Shown: positions 1 to 11,115 of the stretch, piece by piece
How the letters are laid out: the number at the start of each line of letters is the position of its first letter
Numbering within the stretch: the stretch's first letter is position 1
The notes under the pieces: model-generated
Database searches by the model: none
What the model was told of the DNA's origin: nothing
What the model saw: the letters and a program-made list of their open reading frames with translations, nothing else
Position numbers and translations under genes: made by a program
Assembly (NCBI GenBank): GCA_951640165.1
Contig: OX621253.1
Location: 26,259,469-26,323,468 of the forward strand
Origin: Pseudoips prasinana
Taxonomy: Eukaryota; Arthropoda; Insecta; Lepidoptera; Nolidae
DNA length: 64,000 bases
Direction of reading: 5' to 3'

Positions 1-1234
1 ACTATATTGTACAATTCAATGCCACAATTGAAAAGAACTTGCATACATCCATTAACCATTAACAAAGTACACAATTAAATTATCTTGTATTGATGAAGCT
101 AATAAAATTACTAGCTTACAATGTATATGACTCATTGGTCGGTTACCTTGGATAATAATTTACATACAACCATAAGTCTACACTTAGTTGGTGAAAAGAA
201 CAAACTGAACATCTAAACATTTCTATTTAATTAGTTTCTTTAAACAACAATCAACCTTGTATGAGGGTCGCTATGTCAATTAGCTATTAGTCTAGTTATC
301 TAGTGAATTAAAAGGGAAAAACAACAGTTGATCAACTTCCTCAGTGAGGTAGTGAGTTTGCATGATCATCATAAACAACAATGAGGCAGTCAGTGAGAGT
401 TTGAGAGAATTTAGAGTAGAGGTTATAATGCAAATGCAAACACACCTGGTCGGAGGCGACAGCTAGCTTCGATCCTGTCCGATCGATAGCCAGACCCAAG
501 CACATCACACCAGCTCAAAAACACAGCACACCCAGCTCACAAACACTTAATAGTTAACGCCTCCAGGTGGATGGACACACGAGGAGCACCGGGGACACAC
601 ACAACAAACACCAGAGCGCCACGTTCCACGAGGAACTAGGTACACCTCGTAACGACAACGGAAAACACCTCAACACCGCCACAACCACTTTTAACCGCAA
701 AATAAAAGACACGACTTCGTCCAGACACCGCTCAGAGAAAAAAAAAGAACGTCAAAATGGCCACATCATTCCAGACAGCCTTTCCGCCTCCGTTCACACG
801 ATAAAAACATACTAAACTTACTAAATTTAATATTTTAAGATTCCTATTTAAAATGCAACCTAGCTAGTCTAAAAAATTGCGGATGGAAGGAATTGAAATG
901 AAATAGAAATTAGTAATTAATAATTTTGAATAAGTATGTGAAATAAGAAATCGATTAAGTATGGAATGCACCACACTAGATGTCGCTGATACGAGCTGTC
1001 ATCATGGATGTTTTCATAGCAATGTTTACCATAACAAAGTGAATGAATTTAATGATATCTAAATAAATAATACAAAAACAAGTGCCAGTTGAATGTGAAT
1101 ATGTATAACGTAAAGATAAGAGGTTGGTTATATATTGTTCGTCACCAATATCATACGGAAATACAAGGAAATTGGTTAACCGGCGTTTTAAAGGTAAACA
1201 AAATGTATTATTAAAAAAAAGTGTTACAATTTGG
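1..1234. other. Unassigned AT-rich sequence left of duplication copy A
   Basis: I see no gene in this stretch. A short open frame near 567-815 has no recognisable motif and lies in a locally less AT-rich, CA-rich patch (about 430-800), which may be old non-coding or transposon sequence. Homology to the 51.4-kb copy of the segmental duplication begins only at about 1235. Confidence 0.5.
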
Positions 1235-1281
1235 TAAAAGGAATTCATTTTCTTTAACAAAAATCCTATTTAAAATTCATA

Positions 1282-3436
1282 CATACATACATACATAGAC
1301 TCACGCCTGTCTCCCAGAGGGGTAGGCAGAGACAACGGACTTCCATTTGTCACGATCCTTGCACACCTCTTTCGCTTCGTTTACTGACATTATATTCTTC
1401 ATACATGCTCGCCGGTTTAGGGTACTTCTGACCTGACCTTTCCTAAGTACGTCTCCAATTTGATCAGAGAATGTTCTACGAGGTCTTCCCCTTCCGGTTG
1501 TACCATTCACACAGGCCAGGTATACTTCTTTTGTCAGTCTTCTTTCATTCATCCTTTCTAAATGACCAAACCATCTCAGCATACCCTTTTCAATCTTTGT
1601 GACTACATCCTCTTTCACACCACAACGCTCTCTTATATCAGTATTTCGAATTCTGTCTCTCAAAGTCACACCACACATACTTCTCAGAGCTCTCATTTCC
1701 ACTGCATTTATTTTACTTTCATTCTTTTTCTGCCATACCCAACTTTCACTTCCATACATTAAAGTTGGCACTAACACTCCATCGTGCACGGCCAGTCGAG
1801 CCTTCTTTGAGACTTGTCGGCTACTCATAAAGGCGTGTAGTGCCCCATTCACTCTTTTCCCCGCATTTACTCTTCTAACAATATCTTTCTCATATTTCCC
1901 ATCTCTCGTAAACAATGTTCCCAAATATACAAACTCTTTCACCTGTTCGACTTTCTCTCCTCCAACCACAATATCACAAGCTGTCGTGTATTCATCCCTC
2001 TCAAATACCATTACTTTCGTCTTATCAACATTCATTTTCATCCCTTTCCTTTCAAAAGCTTCATGCATATTTGTTACCATCACCTGCAACTCGTCCGCAG
2101 ATGATGCAAGTAGAACTTGATCATCAGCGTACAGCAGACATTTGATGAGTAACTCATTCATCCTTACACCACATTCACTTTCTTTCAAGTCTTTTAAACA
2201 GCTATCCATGAATAGGTTAAACAACCACGGTGACGCTACACATCCCTGTCTAACACCCTTTTGGATGCTAAACCACTCAGTGTATGACCCGTTAATCCTC
2301 ACGCAAGCTCTGGAATCCATATAAAGAGATGTCAGTGCTTGAACAAGGTTGTCGTCTAACCCATACATGGACAGTACCGACCAAAGCTCATTCCTCAACA
2401 CTATCGTAGGCCTTTTCTAAGTCTACGAAGGCACAGTAGACCTTTTGGCTTTTGCCCAAAAACTTCTCTACTATGCTTCGTAGAGAAAAGACCTGATCCG
2501 TGCATCCCATTCCTTTTCGAAAACCCGCCTGTGCATCCCATATTTTCGTATCGGTTTCTTTCACAACTCTTTCAACCAATACTTTCGCATACAACTTACC
2601 AACGACGCTGAGCAGACTAATGCCCCTGTAGTTTTTACAGTCTTGCCGTGAGCCTTTTCCTTTGTAAAGAGGTACGATGACAGCCTTGCACCAATCACTT
2701 GGCACTTGGCCGGTGTTATAGCACAGATTGAAAAGGCTGCACAGCTGACTCGCTATAACGCCATGTCCAGCCTTCAGCATTTCGGAAGTTATCTTGTCAT
2801 ACCCTGGTGATTTACCCGATTTCATACTCTTAATAGCTTTCACAATCTCATCCATTCCAATTTCATCCTTACAATTATTTTTGTCTATACTTAATGAACT
2901 ACGTTCACTCTCTGTTACACTTCTATCATACAAACTCTCAAAATACTCCTTCTAACGTTTTAACTCGCATTCTTCCCCTTTCACTATATATCCATCTTGG
3001 TCTTGGATGGAGTTCAGTTCTGAGGTTTGGGTTATGCCTCTTACTGATCTAACGGATTTCCAGAAAAACTTAATGTTCATCTGAAAATCCTTAGACAACC
3101 TTCTATCAAAATTATCCTTTTGTTCATTTTTCTTTTCGTTCGCCACGTTCTTTACTATTCCTTTCATCCTCTTATAGTCATTCCAGGCTCTTTCTATATC
3201 TTCACTCCTCGCCTTATGCATTCGTTCGTTTGCTCTGGTGGCTAGCCAATCTAACCACGCTTTCTTCTTTTCACATACAACTTTTTGTACACTTTTATCC
3301 CACCAAATATTCTTCATCTTTCTTCCTCTTCTCCTCTTTATTACACCACATCACTAGCTACACTCACCACACCTTCTTTGACTGACTTCCATAGCTCTTC
3401 TACTTCTCTTATGTCTTTAGATCCCTCAAACTTATC
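1282..3436 (-). mobile_element. RTE-type LINE, 5' truncated, with 8-bp target duplication
   Basis: The insertion is bounded by the direct repeat AATTCATA (1274-1281 and 3437-3444), and copy B has the uninterrupted site near 51400. The 3' end (left side, minus strand) finishes in a CATA microsatellite, the tail expected of RTE-clade elements. A second copy of the same 3' end with the same tetranucleotide tail lies at 62622-62914 on the plus strand. The 5' end is truncated before the endonuclease. The region holds only reverse transcriptase and linker coding sequence. Confidence 0.9.
1301..3317 (-). pseudogene. RTE reverse transcriptase pseudogene
   Basis: Reading the minus strand, 3317-2952 is a basic linker before the RT, 2933-2388 carries RT fingers/palm ([34 protein letters not shown]) and 2401-1301 carries the catalytic [11 protein letters not shown], the YLGT thumb motif and the C-terminal block ending in SAYPSGRQA. 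Two lesions are visible: an in-frame TAG at about 2949-2951, where related elements have a codon inside KRxKEYFE, and a frameshift near 2395 just after AYDSV. With the 5' truncation it cannot be autonomous. The catalytic YADD itself is intact. The RTE clade call rests on RT motifs, the C-terminal block and the microsatellite tail. Confidence 0.88.
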
Positions 3437-3549
3437 AATTCATATAAGTCCATATAAGCCCATTAAAGTCAAACAATATATTATTTTTAATAATTGTTTA
3501 GTATAAATTAGAACTTCCTTCTTGTAAACCATTATTACATTGATGTGAT

Positions 3550-3900
3550 ACAGGTCTAATTTCGACCACGGCGGCTAGTCTCAATGGAGATTAGCCAATT
3601 ATGCAGGACATATTATAGTGCACAAGGGTGTGCGCAAACACAGGGCCACTTTCTATTCCATCACTCTCATGATCCGATGGGACGATTAGCGACACGACCG
3701 GAAAGAGGTGAGGTACACGACCGACGGCTGTAAGTGCTCTCCGAGGCACGGGGGTATAATACTGCCAACTCCCAGACTTCAGGCTGATACTGAGAAATTT
3801 CTTTTTACGCAAAAATGCTATAATCACTTTTTAGCCCAACCCGGGATTTGTACCCAGGACCTCATTTTCTGCGGTTGAACACGCTACCGCTAGAATAAGT
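3550..3900 (-). repeat. Lepidopteran tRNA-like SINE module (copy A)
   Basis: On the minus strand the right part contains A-box-like TAGCGGTAGCGTG and B-box-like GGTACAAATCCC, resembling a tRNA-derived RNA polymerase III promoter. It is followed by the 'GTGCCTCGGAGAGCAC' motif common in lepidopteran repeats. The same module is at 51490-51865 in copy B, so it predates the duplication. It is not a functional tRNA: no acceptor stem can be closed by eye. Confidence 0.6.
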
Positions 3901-3987
3901 TAATTATTATTACATTCAATTAATATTGTTAATATCAAAGACACATTTTTTGTATGATATATGAAGGCTTTATTACAATGTATATTT

Positions 3988-6856
3988 TTTTTTTTGGTTA
4001 TTCCCTCGTTTTGGGGAATAGGCTAACTGTATCCCTTGCAGTGCAAGAGTCCTTTTGTAGGTTTCTTCTAAAATTATCTGGGTGCGGATTTTAGTTTACT
4101 GTTAAGTTTTAATTAGGTCTGTTTTATTTAAGTTTGTTTTATTTAGATGGTAAATTAGCAGATTTATAGTTTGTGAAGTTTATGTTGAATTCGAAGTGTA
4201 TTGCATGTTATATTTAAATTAAATGAAGTTGGTTAGGTTTTTGTTGATTTTGAATAAGTATTTTTTATTGAATTATGAGTTTTAGTTGAAAGTTTAGTTA
4301 AATATTATGGCTATGGTCTTATATTTTTGGGTTCGTTTGGTACAGTCACATTATTTTTGTTTATATATATTTTATAGATGCAGTTATATAATTGATTTAT
4401 TCTAAGATGTTTATTTGAATGTTTTATTATTATTATTTTGTATATATATATATTATATTGTTGAAAGAATACTATATTTATTTATTTATTTTTATTACAC
4501 TTCCTTTTTCTCTTTACCATTTTGCAATTTTTACGTATTTAACTTAATACATATTCTTGCAACCTTCTCTGTTGTACATGTCTCCATCTGAATTTAATAA
4601 TTTAAGTATTATATACATAGTTACTCATAATATTTATGTTTATGTTGCGCTGAGTGGTATTTGCATTGTTCCATAATCAGTATGTTTTCTATGCAAATAT
4701 CCCAGTTTTATATGTTGTGTATATAAGAATATATAGGTTTGTGTTCTATGGCTGTACCAAGCAAACTCTTCTAGTTAGATATGCGTTATTTGTTTTGGGG
4801 CAGGACCGATTGTATAGGGATCGGCCCTGGGATGTGTTGTAGGGTTCACATAGGGCCATGATTTTCTCTTGTGAGCCGGGTAGCGTTCCTCCGATTGTTT
4901 CCTTGTCCAGTTCCCCTCTGTTATGGTTGATTTGCCGTATTTAATTACTTGTCTATTTGTATAATAGACAGAGCTAATTAGTTTCTTTTGTTTCAGAGTG
5001 AACCAGATTTGGGTTGATTCAACTACGTACTTGACAGCGACTGATTCCAGTGATATGTTAGGAATAAGCAATCCTAGTTCTTGCAAGAGCATCCCATTTT
5101 TTATGAATGGGACAGTCGCTGTCGAATGCGTTGTGGTCTGTTTTTTCGGATTTTGCCGCATTACAATTTTTACAGTTTGGCTTTTCTCCAGCGCACCATT
5201 TGGGACAGTCGGGTCGCCGGTGCTCACCACCGCGGTGAGAGCACAGGTCATTGCTCTCCGTGCAGAGGCTACGGCCATGACCGAAGCCGAGGCATCGAGT
5301 GCACTGAATCAGCGGGCTTTGGTCAAACACCCTGACCCGCTGGAGGTCGATGTAAACTCTCTCTGCCTCGATCAGCCTTCTCCACAAGGGGGGCGAGACC
5401 TCCAAAATGACATGTTGTTCATTTGGATTCCTCGCCCTACGCCTGTACTTCACTGCGACAGTTACTTCCTCCGGGGACAGGTCGCCAAGAAGGTGCCCAT
5501 TTTGATTTTTAATGGACCCCACAACATCATCGTTCGTGTTAAAAGCCAGCACATCTGTCACTAGCAGAAGCGGATTTTTAAATTTCGCCTCTGCTACTCT
5601 CAGGTTGGAGGACGAGCTCTTAAGCTTATCGGTCACCTCCTGCAGATCCTTTCTGTTTGCACACCCTAAGATCACTTTGCTGTCTTTGATTTTTCGGATG
5701 CGGTCCACCCGTACTCTCGAGGTTTTTGCGTCCACCATCTCCCTGATTTTTTCTATAATCGTCCCAGAGGTCCATCGTGTCTTCCGATGAGACGATTATA
5801 GAATGGAGTGGCGGTGGCATCTCCGGCACTCGGGTTGCCGCAGCTTTAGCATAGGACAAGGTCTGAGGAATTACTAAGCGTGGCACAGGTGCAGACGTCC
5901 CGTCTTTTGTTTCTTGCGCTAGGGTGCGTGTGTAGAGTGCACACTCCGCCATCTCTTTTCTACTGTCCTTTACCTCGCTCAGCAATTCCTTCAGTAGCGC
6001 CATCGTTTCGCCCTCATTTGAGGTGGATGGAGCCTGTGAGCTGGTAATTGTGGTCTGGGTGTGGTTGTCACATTTGGTCTGGGTTTGATTTTGTGTCACA
6101 TGTATTGTCTGGCTCCCCTCCTCACGTCTGTCAGTTTTATGGGGTACCTCGACTGTGGCATCATCTAAGTACTTTGCCATGCCAACAAAAATTTCCATGA
6201 TAATATGGGGCAACCTCGACAGGTTCCTGTTTAGTGTTTCTTTGATTTCACGTTTCAGGTTGCCGGACCGATCCATAGCCGACTGGGACTCCTTAGTTAG
6301 GCGTTCTGCTTCTCGCGCTAAGTCTTCCAACATCAGGCGCAGTGCGGCTTCAGAGCCGTCCGGAACCTGAACCGCGGGGCCGGGTGAAATTTTTATGGCT
6401 GGTGGACCTGTCGAGATGCGTCTGAGCACAGGTGGTTTGTCGCTTGTCTTCCCTTTTAGTGGGGCCTTTGGAGGAGGGGAGTGTTTGACACAGACCTTTT
6501 TGGATTGTAACTTTTCACCACTCACGTTGCCGGCGCTGCCACCAGGCTTACTGGTGGCAGGGCCGGCAGCGAGAGCAGTTTGGATTGGGGAGGTATGGTC
6601 AATTATGAAGGTTTGCCTCCTACCCTTGTTTTGGTCCGCCGTTGCTCCAAGAGTGCCTTTAGGAGGGGTAGAAAATATTCTGTCCTAGTTCCGTTTGCGA
6701 GTGGTGTAAAGAGCCAACTCAACAAGAGTGTCAGTAAAAGGCGTATATATTATGCCTCAAGGAGACACTAGTCTACGGGGAATTCCCAAAAATGTCCGTG
6801 CAGGTCGCCTTGACGGTCTGGGGTATAGCGTCAATACTATTTTTCGGGAGCTCTTA
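3988..6856 (-). mobile_element. R1/I-like LINE fragment carrying ORF1 (copy A)
   Basis: The insertion lies between near-identical 13-bp repeats (TTACAATGTATAT at the left, one mismatch at the right), with a T-run next to the left repeat, as for a minus-strand LINE with a poly(A) tail. The payload is ORF1 plus about 0.8 kb of very AT-rich sequence at the 3' side. No endonuclease or RT is present. Copy B has an insertion at exactly this site (51954-55660), but it carries ORF2 instead. Confidence 0.7.
5058..6525 (-). pseudogene. LINE ORF1 (gag-like, CCHC zinc knuckles)
   Basis: An RNA-binding ORF1 in two frames. 6525-5626 encodes a basic, proline-rich and then coiled-coil-like segment. 5738-5058 encodes a MADF-independent globular stretch followed by zinc knuckles (CTRCLGFGHGRSLC, then CSHRGGEHRRPDC and CKNCNAAKSEKTDH), typical of ORF1 in R1 and I superfamily LINEs. 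The two frames overlap near 5740 and must once have been continuous, so a frameshift is present. ORF1 proteins coat the LINE RNA and help target it. The expected downstream endonuclease and RT are missing. Family placement is by knuckle spacing only. Confidence 0.75.
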
Positions 6857-7093
6857 TAATGTATATTGCCCTATTCACTTCACCTATGTTTAAATAGGAA
6901 TCCATTATTATTATTCCTAATTATGGGGAACTTATTGTAATTATAAGGGACAGATCAATAGAGAGATCAAAGAAATATGTTTTGATAAGTGGAAGAAAGG
7001 ACCTTGTAAATTATCTCTATTATCTTGTAAAAGGAGAATGAGGTAGAGATAATAAGGGTCATTGATAGTAACACATCACTGAAAAGAGAACTT

Positions 7094-8323
7094 GTGAAAC
7101 TCTACCACCAACTAGAGTCTACTATTGAAGAGCGAGACAGACTGCATGCGGAGACAGAGTCTTTTGATAAGTGTAGAGTGTTATATGAAGAAGCACTGTT
7201 CAAAATTAGAGATCTTGAATTAGAATTAATTAATTGTAATGAGAAGTTGTCAAATTATGTAAAAAACACAACTTGTCCAGTAGCTTCCATTAATCAGAGC
7301 TTGTATGACGAGTTGGCCAGTTGTAGTCCGGTGGATCTCCCTATTAATACAACGGTGACCATTGATTTGACTGGCGATGACTGTGTAGACTGCCAGCCAA
7401 GCGTTAATTCCGTAAGTAGTGACAAGCTAAAACAATACATACTTGAACTAAGTAAAGAACGTAGGGCATTATTAAACAAATTAAAAAATTATGAAATTAA
7501 ATTAGAGGATAGCAAACTAAATTATGAAAAAGATACTCAGTATTTGCTTTCTGAGATAAAAACTCTTGAGAAGTCCCTAGCAATCTCATATCACAGTTTC
7601 CAGTCATACAAAAATGAAATGCAATTGCTGGCTGGAAAGTGTAATCCTGAAAGCAATAGGACATTGGAACCGGTTAACACCAGTAGTGCAGTAGTGGAGT
7701 CATACACACAGCTGGGATCAGAGTCACCAGTATCTCCACAAAATGACAATACTAAACATAGCTCCATACTGTATTCCGATGAAATGGGTAAGGGCCTTGG
7801 TACCTTGCTTTGTAATAAGCTGAGTTGTTCCTTTGTCAACTATTGTATGCCAGGATTACATTATAAAGATATAATAGATAAATTAATTCAGAATAAACAC
7901 AGTGCCAAATCATGTATAACTCTAATGGTAGGAAATTGTAAGAACTTAAAGAAAAAAGACATTAGAGATAGTTTCACTAAGATGTTAGAATTAGACTGTA
8001 ATAAGATAATATTGAGTGCCTTCCCCTATGTGTCCAATGTGCCTGATAGTACAAATAATTATATCCACAAGCTAAATATGCACCTACAGTTTTTGGTTAG
8101 CCATTATAGTAATAAATTTATATTTTTGGACACAAATAGTTTTATAGATTCTTGTAGGGTAACCATGAGTACAGTTACTGTCTCAAGAAAATTTTTGAAC
8201 ATACTTGCAACTTTAGTAGCGGCACATATTAACTCAGTCATAAGTAGTATGACGAAGTCACTTTTTATACCATCTTTTAGTAATGTTATTAAAATCAATT
8301 TAGTTAGTAGTTTAAACATGTAA
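7094..8323 (+). CDS. CR1-type LINE ORF1 with coiled coil and esterase-like domain
   Basis: A 409-codon open frame. Residues about 1-65 and 110-180 are rich in heptad-like Leu/Ile/Glu/Lys and look like coiled coils. From about residue 225 the pattern ILYSDEMGKGLGTLL, followed by YKDIIDKLI, MVGNCKN, IILSAFPYVSN and KFIFLDTN, resembles the SGNH-esterase-like domain found in ORF1 of CR1-group LINEs. The usual catalytic Ser context is replaced by YSDEMG, so activity is doubtful. The following ORF2 begins a few bases downstream but is deleted after the start of the endonuclease. The start is the first Met of the frame. Earlier initiation is not excluded. Confidence 0.7.
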   Translation: MKLYHQLESTIEERDRLHAETESFDKCRVLYEEALFKIRDLELELINCNEKLSNYVKNTTCPVASINQSLYDELASCSPVDLPINTTVTIDLTGDDCVDCQPSVNSVSSDKLKQYILELSKERRALLNKLKNYEIKLEDSKLNYEKDTQYLLSEIKTLEKSLAISYHSFQSYKNEMQLLAGKCNPESNRTLEPVNTSSAVVESYTQLGSESPVSPQNDNTKHSSILYSDEMGKGLGTLLCNKLSCSFVNYCMPGLHYKDIIDKLIQNKHSAKSCITLMVGNCKNLKKKDIRDSFTKMLELDCNKIILSAFPYVSNVPDSTNNYIHKLNMHLQFLVSHYSNKFIFLDTNSFIDSCRVTMSTVTVSRKFLNILATLVAAHINSVISSMTKSLFIPSFSNVIKINLVSSLNM

Positions 8324-8325
8324 GC

Positions 8326-8455
8326 ATGATAATAGAGAAGTGTGATAACTTTCTAATTCTATCACATCAAAATATAAACCGCTTCTCTAGCAAAATTCTA
8401 GACATAGAACTTATTAATGAAAAATATGAAATAGATATTCTTTGTTCAATTGTTT
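8326..8455 (+). pseudogene. Start of CR1-like endonuclease (ORF2), truncated
   Basis: In frame 3 downstream of ORF1 the sequence reads like the N-terminus of an APE-type endonuclease: LILSHQNINRFSSK, then ILDIELINEKYEIDILC. The reading stops abruptly at about 8455, where sequence matching the family's 3' UTR starts. The rest of the endonuclease and all of the RT are missing. Confidence 0.65.
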
Positions 8456-9237
8456 TATATAAATGTGTTATGTGAACTATCTGTAAATGATTGCTATCAT
8501 ATACTTAATTTAAAATTATTGACTCTGTCTCAAAATGAATAATGTTATTGTTTCGAAGTTTTTCTTTTGTATACCTAAATATAATCTAAAATAATAAGCA
8601 TTCAGACAACCGATCGAGCATATGTTGTGTTTGCCTACTAAATAATTACTCTAATTGGACCAAATCCCGTGTTCATGCCCGCTTGAGTATGTTTCGCCGG
8701 ACCGTCTCAACTGGGTCGTGTTGAAACCGGTAGTAGATGAACCCACTGAGTTTGTTTCGCTGGGTCTTCTCAGTTGGGGCGCATTGGATCCGGTGGTAGC
8801 ATTAAAGCGCGACCGTCGTTATTAACACAAGGTCCGTCATAATAATAATACCTTTAATTTAGACAGAACCATTGACAATATGTAGTAAAAATTTTAGACT
8901 TAAACTAGATAATTAAACATAATCTCTTGACAATAACTTGATACGAGCTAGCTAAATATCATTGCTGTAATAAAATAAATTTTATAAATGTTTTCATACA
9001 ATATGTACCTAAATATCTATGTTACTAGAAATAATATCTAATGTATACAACTATATTACTACAAACATGTTCTGACTATTTACAAGCGCTTTTTTAAAGT
9101 CTACGTGAATAAAAACCTTTTTTATTTTTTTTTTATTATTTTATCCTTATAAATTAATTTTATCTTAATATTTTTTTACTAAATTAGAAACTTAAAATGG
9201 TTATAAAATGCTATTTTGTAATCTCAATGAAACTTAC

Positions 9238-9344
9238 CATCAGCATTGATTTCCAAGAATACTTTTATAATATCTTCTGACCATTTGGGTATTTGTCCTA
9301 AATGAAGATGTGGGACTGAAGTTTTCTTCAAATGCTTTTTGGAC
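9238..9344 (-). pseudogene. Exon 2 of duplicated minus-strand gene, copy A (acceptor lost)
   Basis: Read on the minus strand, 107 bases encode 35 codons (SKKHLKKTSVPHLHLG, then QIPKWSEDIIKVFLEINAD) ending GATG before a GTAAGT donor. Phase matches exon 1 at 18489-18583 (ends in two bases of a codon; this exon begins with one). In copy B the matching exon is preceded by TTTTGGCAG, a proper acceptor. Here the same position reads TTTTGGCCG, so the AG is mutated. The reading frame itself is still open, which suggests recent loss. The protein family is not recognised. Confidence 0.65.
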
Positions 9345-9399
9345 CGGCCAAAATCCTTTTTTTTTTAAATGGAGTTCACAAACGAAATGAAGCTTATGT

Positions 9400-9760
9400 A
9401 GTTTTTGTATTGGAGTATAGGCAAGCTCTTCTTTGCCAACAACCTACAACCTACAACCTTCAGCCATTCAATGCACCTGTAAACAGTATTAATAATTATA
9501 ATATCCTGGTACATTATTCACACACGGCCATCAGATCCCAAGCTAAGCAGAGCTTGTACAATGAAAACAAGATAACTGATATATTACATATACTACTTTT
9601 CTTTTTGTTAATACGTACTTATATAGATAATTTCACCCCCTCTCAGGACTTACAGATATGTTCATGCACACAAATATCTGTCCTGTGTGGGAATCGAACT
9701 CACGATCAAGCCAGTTGGTTTGGTTGGCAATCATTTGCCAACCTCACCAACTGGCATGAC
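9400..9760. repeat. Lepidopteran SINE-like module with tRNA-like 'GGGAATCGAACTC' segment (copy A)
   Basis: This block contains ACACGGCCATCAGATCCC, then AATATCTGTCCTGTGTGGG and a T-arm-like GGGAATCGAACTCACGA, a common lepidopteran repeat unit. Relatives are at 57440-58050 (copy B, split by a LINE tail), 45385-45540 and 45590-45700. It ends in a short imperfect palindrome around 9706-9756. Confidence 0.6.
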
Positions 9761-10144
9761 GATAACAATATAAGTATATCCACATTCAATGAGAGAGTGT
9801 CTCTAAGAGAAAAGTTCAAAGAGGTTAACATCCTAACTGTACCATTTCAGTATATATATGAAAACTTACTATATGTGCATAAAAATATCGATTCCTTCTG
9901 TAAAAGGAGCGATACACATAATGTAAATACTAGATATAAGAATAATCTCATATTGCATACTACCTGTCTCCACAAAATAAGTAACTCTTTTATGGGGCAA
10001 TGTATAAGATTCTATAACAAACTTCCCAATGATGTTAGAGAATTGTCTACGAATAAGTTTAAAAGAATTATTAAAGCCAAATTGTGTAGCAGTGCATATT
10101 ACAAAATTTCTGATTATTTAAGTGATAAAAGTGCTTGGGATTGA
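9760..10144 (+). pseudogene. CR1-like LINE reverse-transcriptase C-terminus (copy A)
   Basis: An open frame ending at 10144 encodes the post-RT C-terminal segment of a CR1-like LINE: ERVSLREKFKEVNILTVP, then IYENLLYVHKN, NVNTRYKNNL, GQCIRFYNKLPNDVREL and the terminal DKSAWD. The same block order appears in the minus-strand LINE at 14613-15701 (FKEINILTVPSEYIYQN, GNCIRFYNKLP). The palm and YADD region is absent. The frame is artificially extended upstream into SINE sequence. Copy B has the same fragment at 58060-58437, with a frameshift. Confidence 0.8.
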
Positions 10145-10203
10145 GTTGTTCTGAGTCAACACACATGATTGTAATTAATCTTAAGTATATTTTTATTTTT
10201 ATC

Positions 10204-10295
10204 GCTGGATGTGGATAGCGCAAGACCGGCAATTGTGGAGATCTTTGGGGGAGGCCTTTGTCCAGCAGTGGACGTCTTTCGGCTGATATGATGAT
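10204..10295 (+). repeat. RTE/SINE 3' tail (copy A)
   Basis: Contains GCAAGACCGGCAATTGTGG, then GGGGGAGGCCTTTGTCCAGC and a TGATGATGAT tail, the hallmark 3' end shared by lepidopteran RTE LINEs and their SINEs. The same tail occurs at 28132-28215, 37275-37345 (minus), 50321-50405 (minus) and 58498-58595. Confidence 0.85.
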
Positions 10296-10609
10296 GATAA
10301 TATTTATATTTTAAAAAAGGATTCCTACTGAGTTTTCGGACAGTGTTTCTCAGTAGCTGCCACGTCATGCAGTGCACGGTAGGGTAAAAAAATATGACGA
10401 TTCCGCATAAATGTAAAATTTTAACGGAATAAAAAATTTTTGACTTTTGACAATATGGTAATAAAGTACTTGCATAATCTATATAAATAAAAAGACAAGT
10501 CCTGACTGACTGACTGACTCATCAACGCCCAGCCCAAACCCTTGGACCTAGAAAGCTGAAATTTTGCACAAATGTTTGCTTTATAATGTAGACAAGGAAT
10601 AAGGAAGGA

Positions 10610-11115
10610 TTTTTCGAAATTCAACCCCTAAGGGGGTAAAACAGGGGCGCTAAGTTAGTATGAAACTTTGCAGTTTTTGAAGTTTAAGGCATAAATATTG
10701 GTATTTGGCCTTCCAGTTAAAAATAAAAATCACGTATTTCAGGGTTTTTGGAAATTCCACCCCTTAGGGCGTAAAATAGGGGATGTAAGTTTGTATGAAA
10801 AATACGACATTTTTGAAGTTAAACCCATGAAAATTGGTATTTGGCCTTTCTGTTAAAAATAAAAATATTTATTTCAGGATTACCGCGAATTCCACCCCTA
10901 AGGGTGACAAATAGGGGATGTAAGTTTGTATGAAAAATGTGACAATTTTGAGGTAAACGCATGAAAATTGGTATATGGCCTTTCAATTAAAAATTATAAA
11001 TATATATTTCAGGATTTTTGGAAATTCCACCCCTAAGGACGACTAGAATAGGCGATGTAAGTTTGTATGAAAGTCTGTATTTTTTTAGTTAAACGCATGT
11101 ACATTGATATTTGGT
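10610..11115 (+). repeat. ~136-bp tandem repeat inside the Helitron
   Basis: The phrase ATGTAAGTTTGTATGAAA recurs at about 10783, 10918 and 11054, with a diverged first copy near 10647, giving a period of about 135-136 bp over 3.5 units. Each unit includes 'TTCCACCCCTAAGGG' and 'ATTGGTATTTGGCCTTTC'. Such internal arrays are common in lepidopteran Helitrons. Confidence 0.85.

Larger units (their letters stand above)
7017..9142 (+). mobile_element. CR1-like LINE, internally deleted
   Basis: Present in copy A and cleanly absent from copy B, where the two flanks join near 55817. It has a complete-looking ORF1, the first ~40 codons of an endonuclease ORF2 (about 8332-8453), and then jumps to a ~650-bp 3' UTR (8463-9118). 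That UTR is shared with the elements at 13913-14600 (minus) and 22374-22795 (plus). Most of ORF2 is therefore deleted. The tail is T/A-rich. Confidence 0.8.

Noticed and set aside
567..815. 82-codon open frame near the left edge
   Set aside because: Thr/His/Asn-rich composition, no motif, no splice or promoter signal. It looks like a chance frame in a CA-rich patch.
1562..2324. Several plus-strand frames of 60-173 codons
   Set aside because: They are antisense to the RTE reverse transcriptase on the minus strand and have no motifs of their own.
3835..3900. Possible tRNA gene (A- and B-box-like sequence on the minus strand)
   Set aside because: No closing acceptor stem or proper anticodon arm. 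The same module recurs within a longer SINE-like repeat in both duplication copies.
9332..9760. N-terminal half of the 270-codon frame ending at 10144
   Set aside because: This part is SINE-like and palindromic sequence read through by chance. Only the part after about 9760 is LINE coding sequence.
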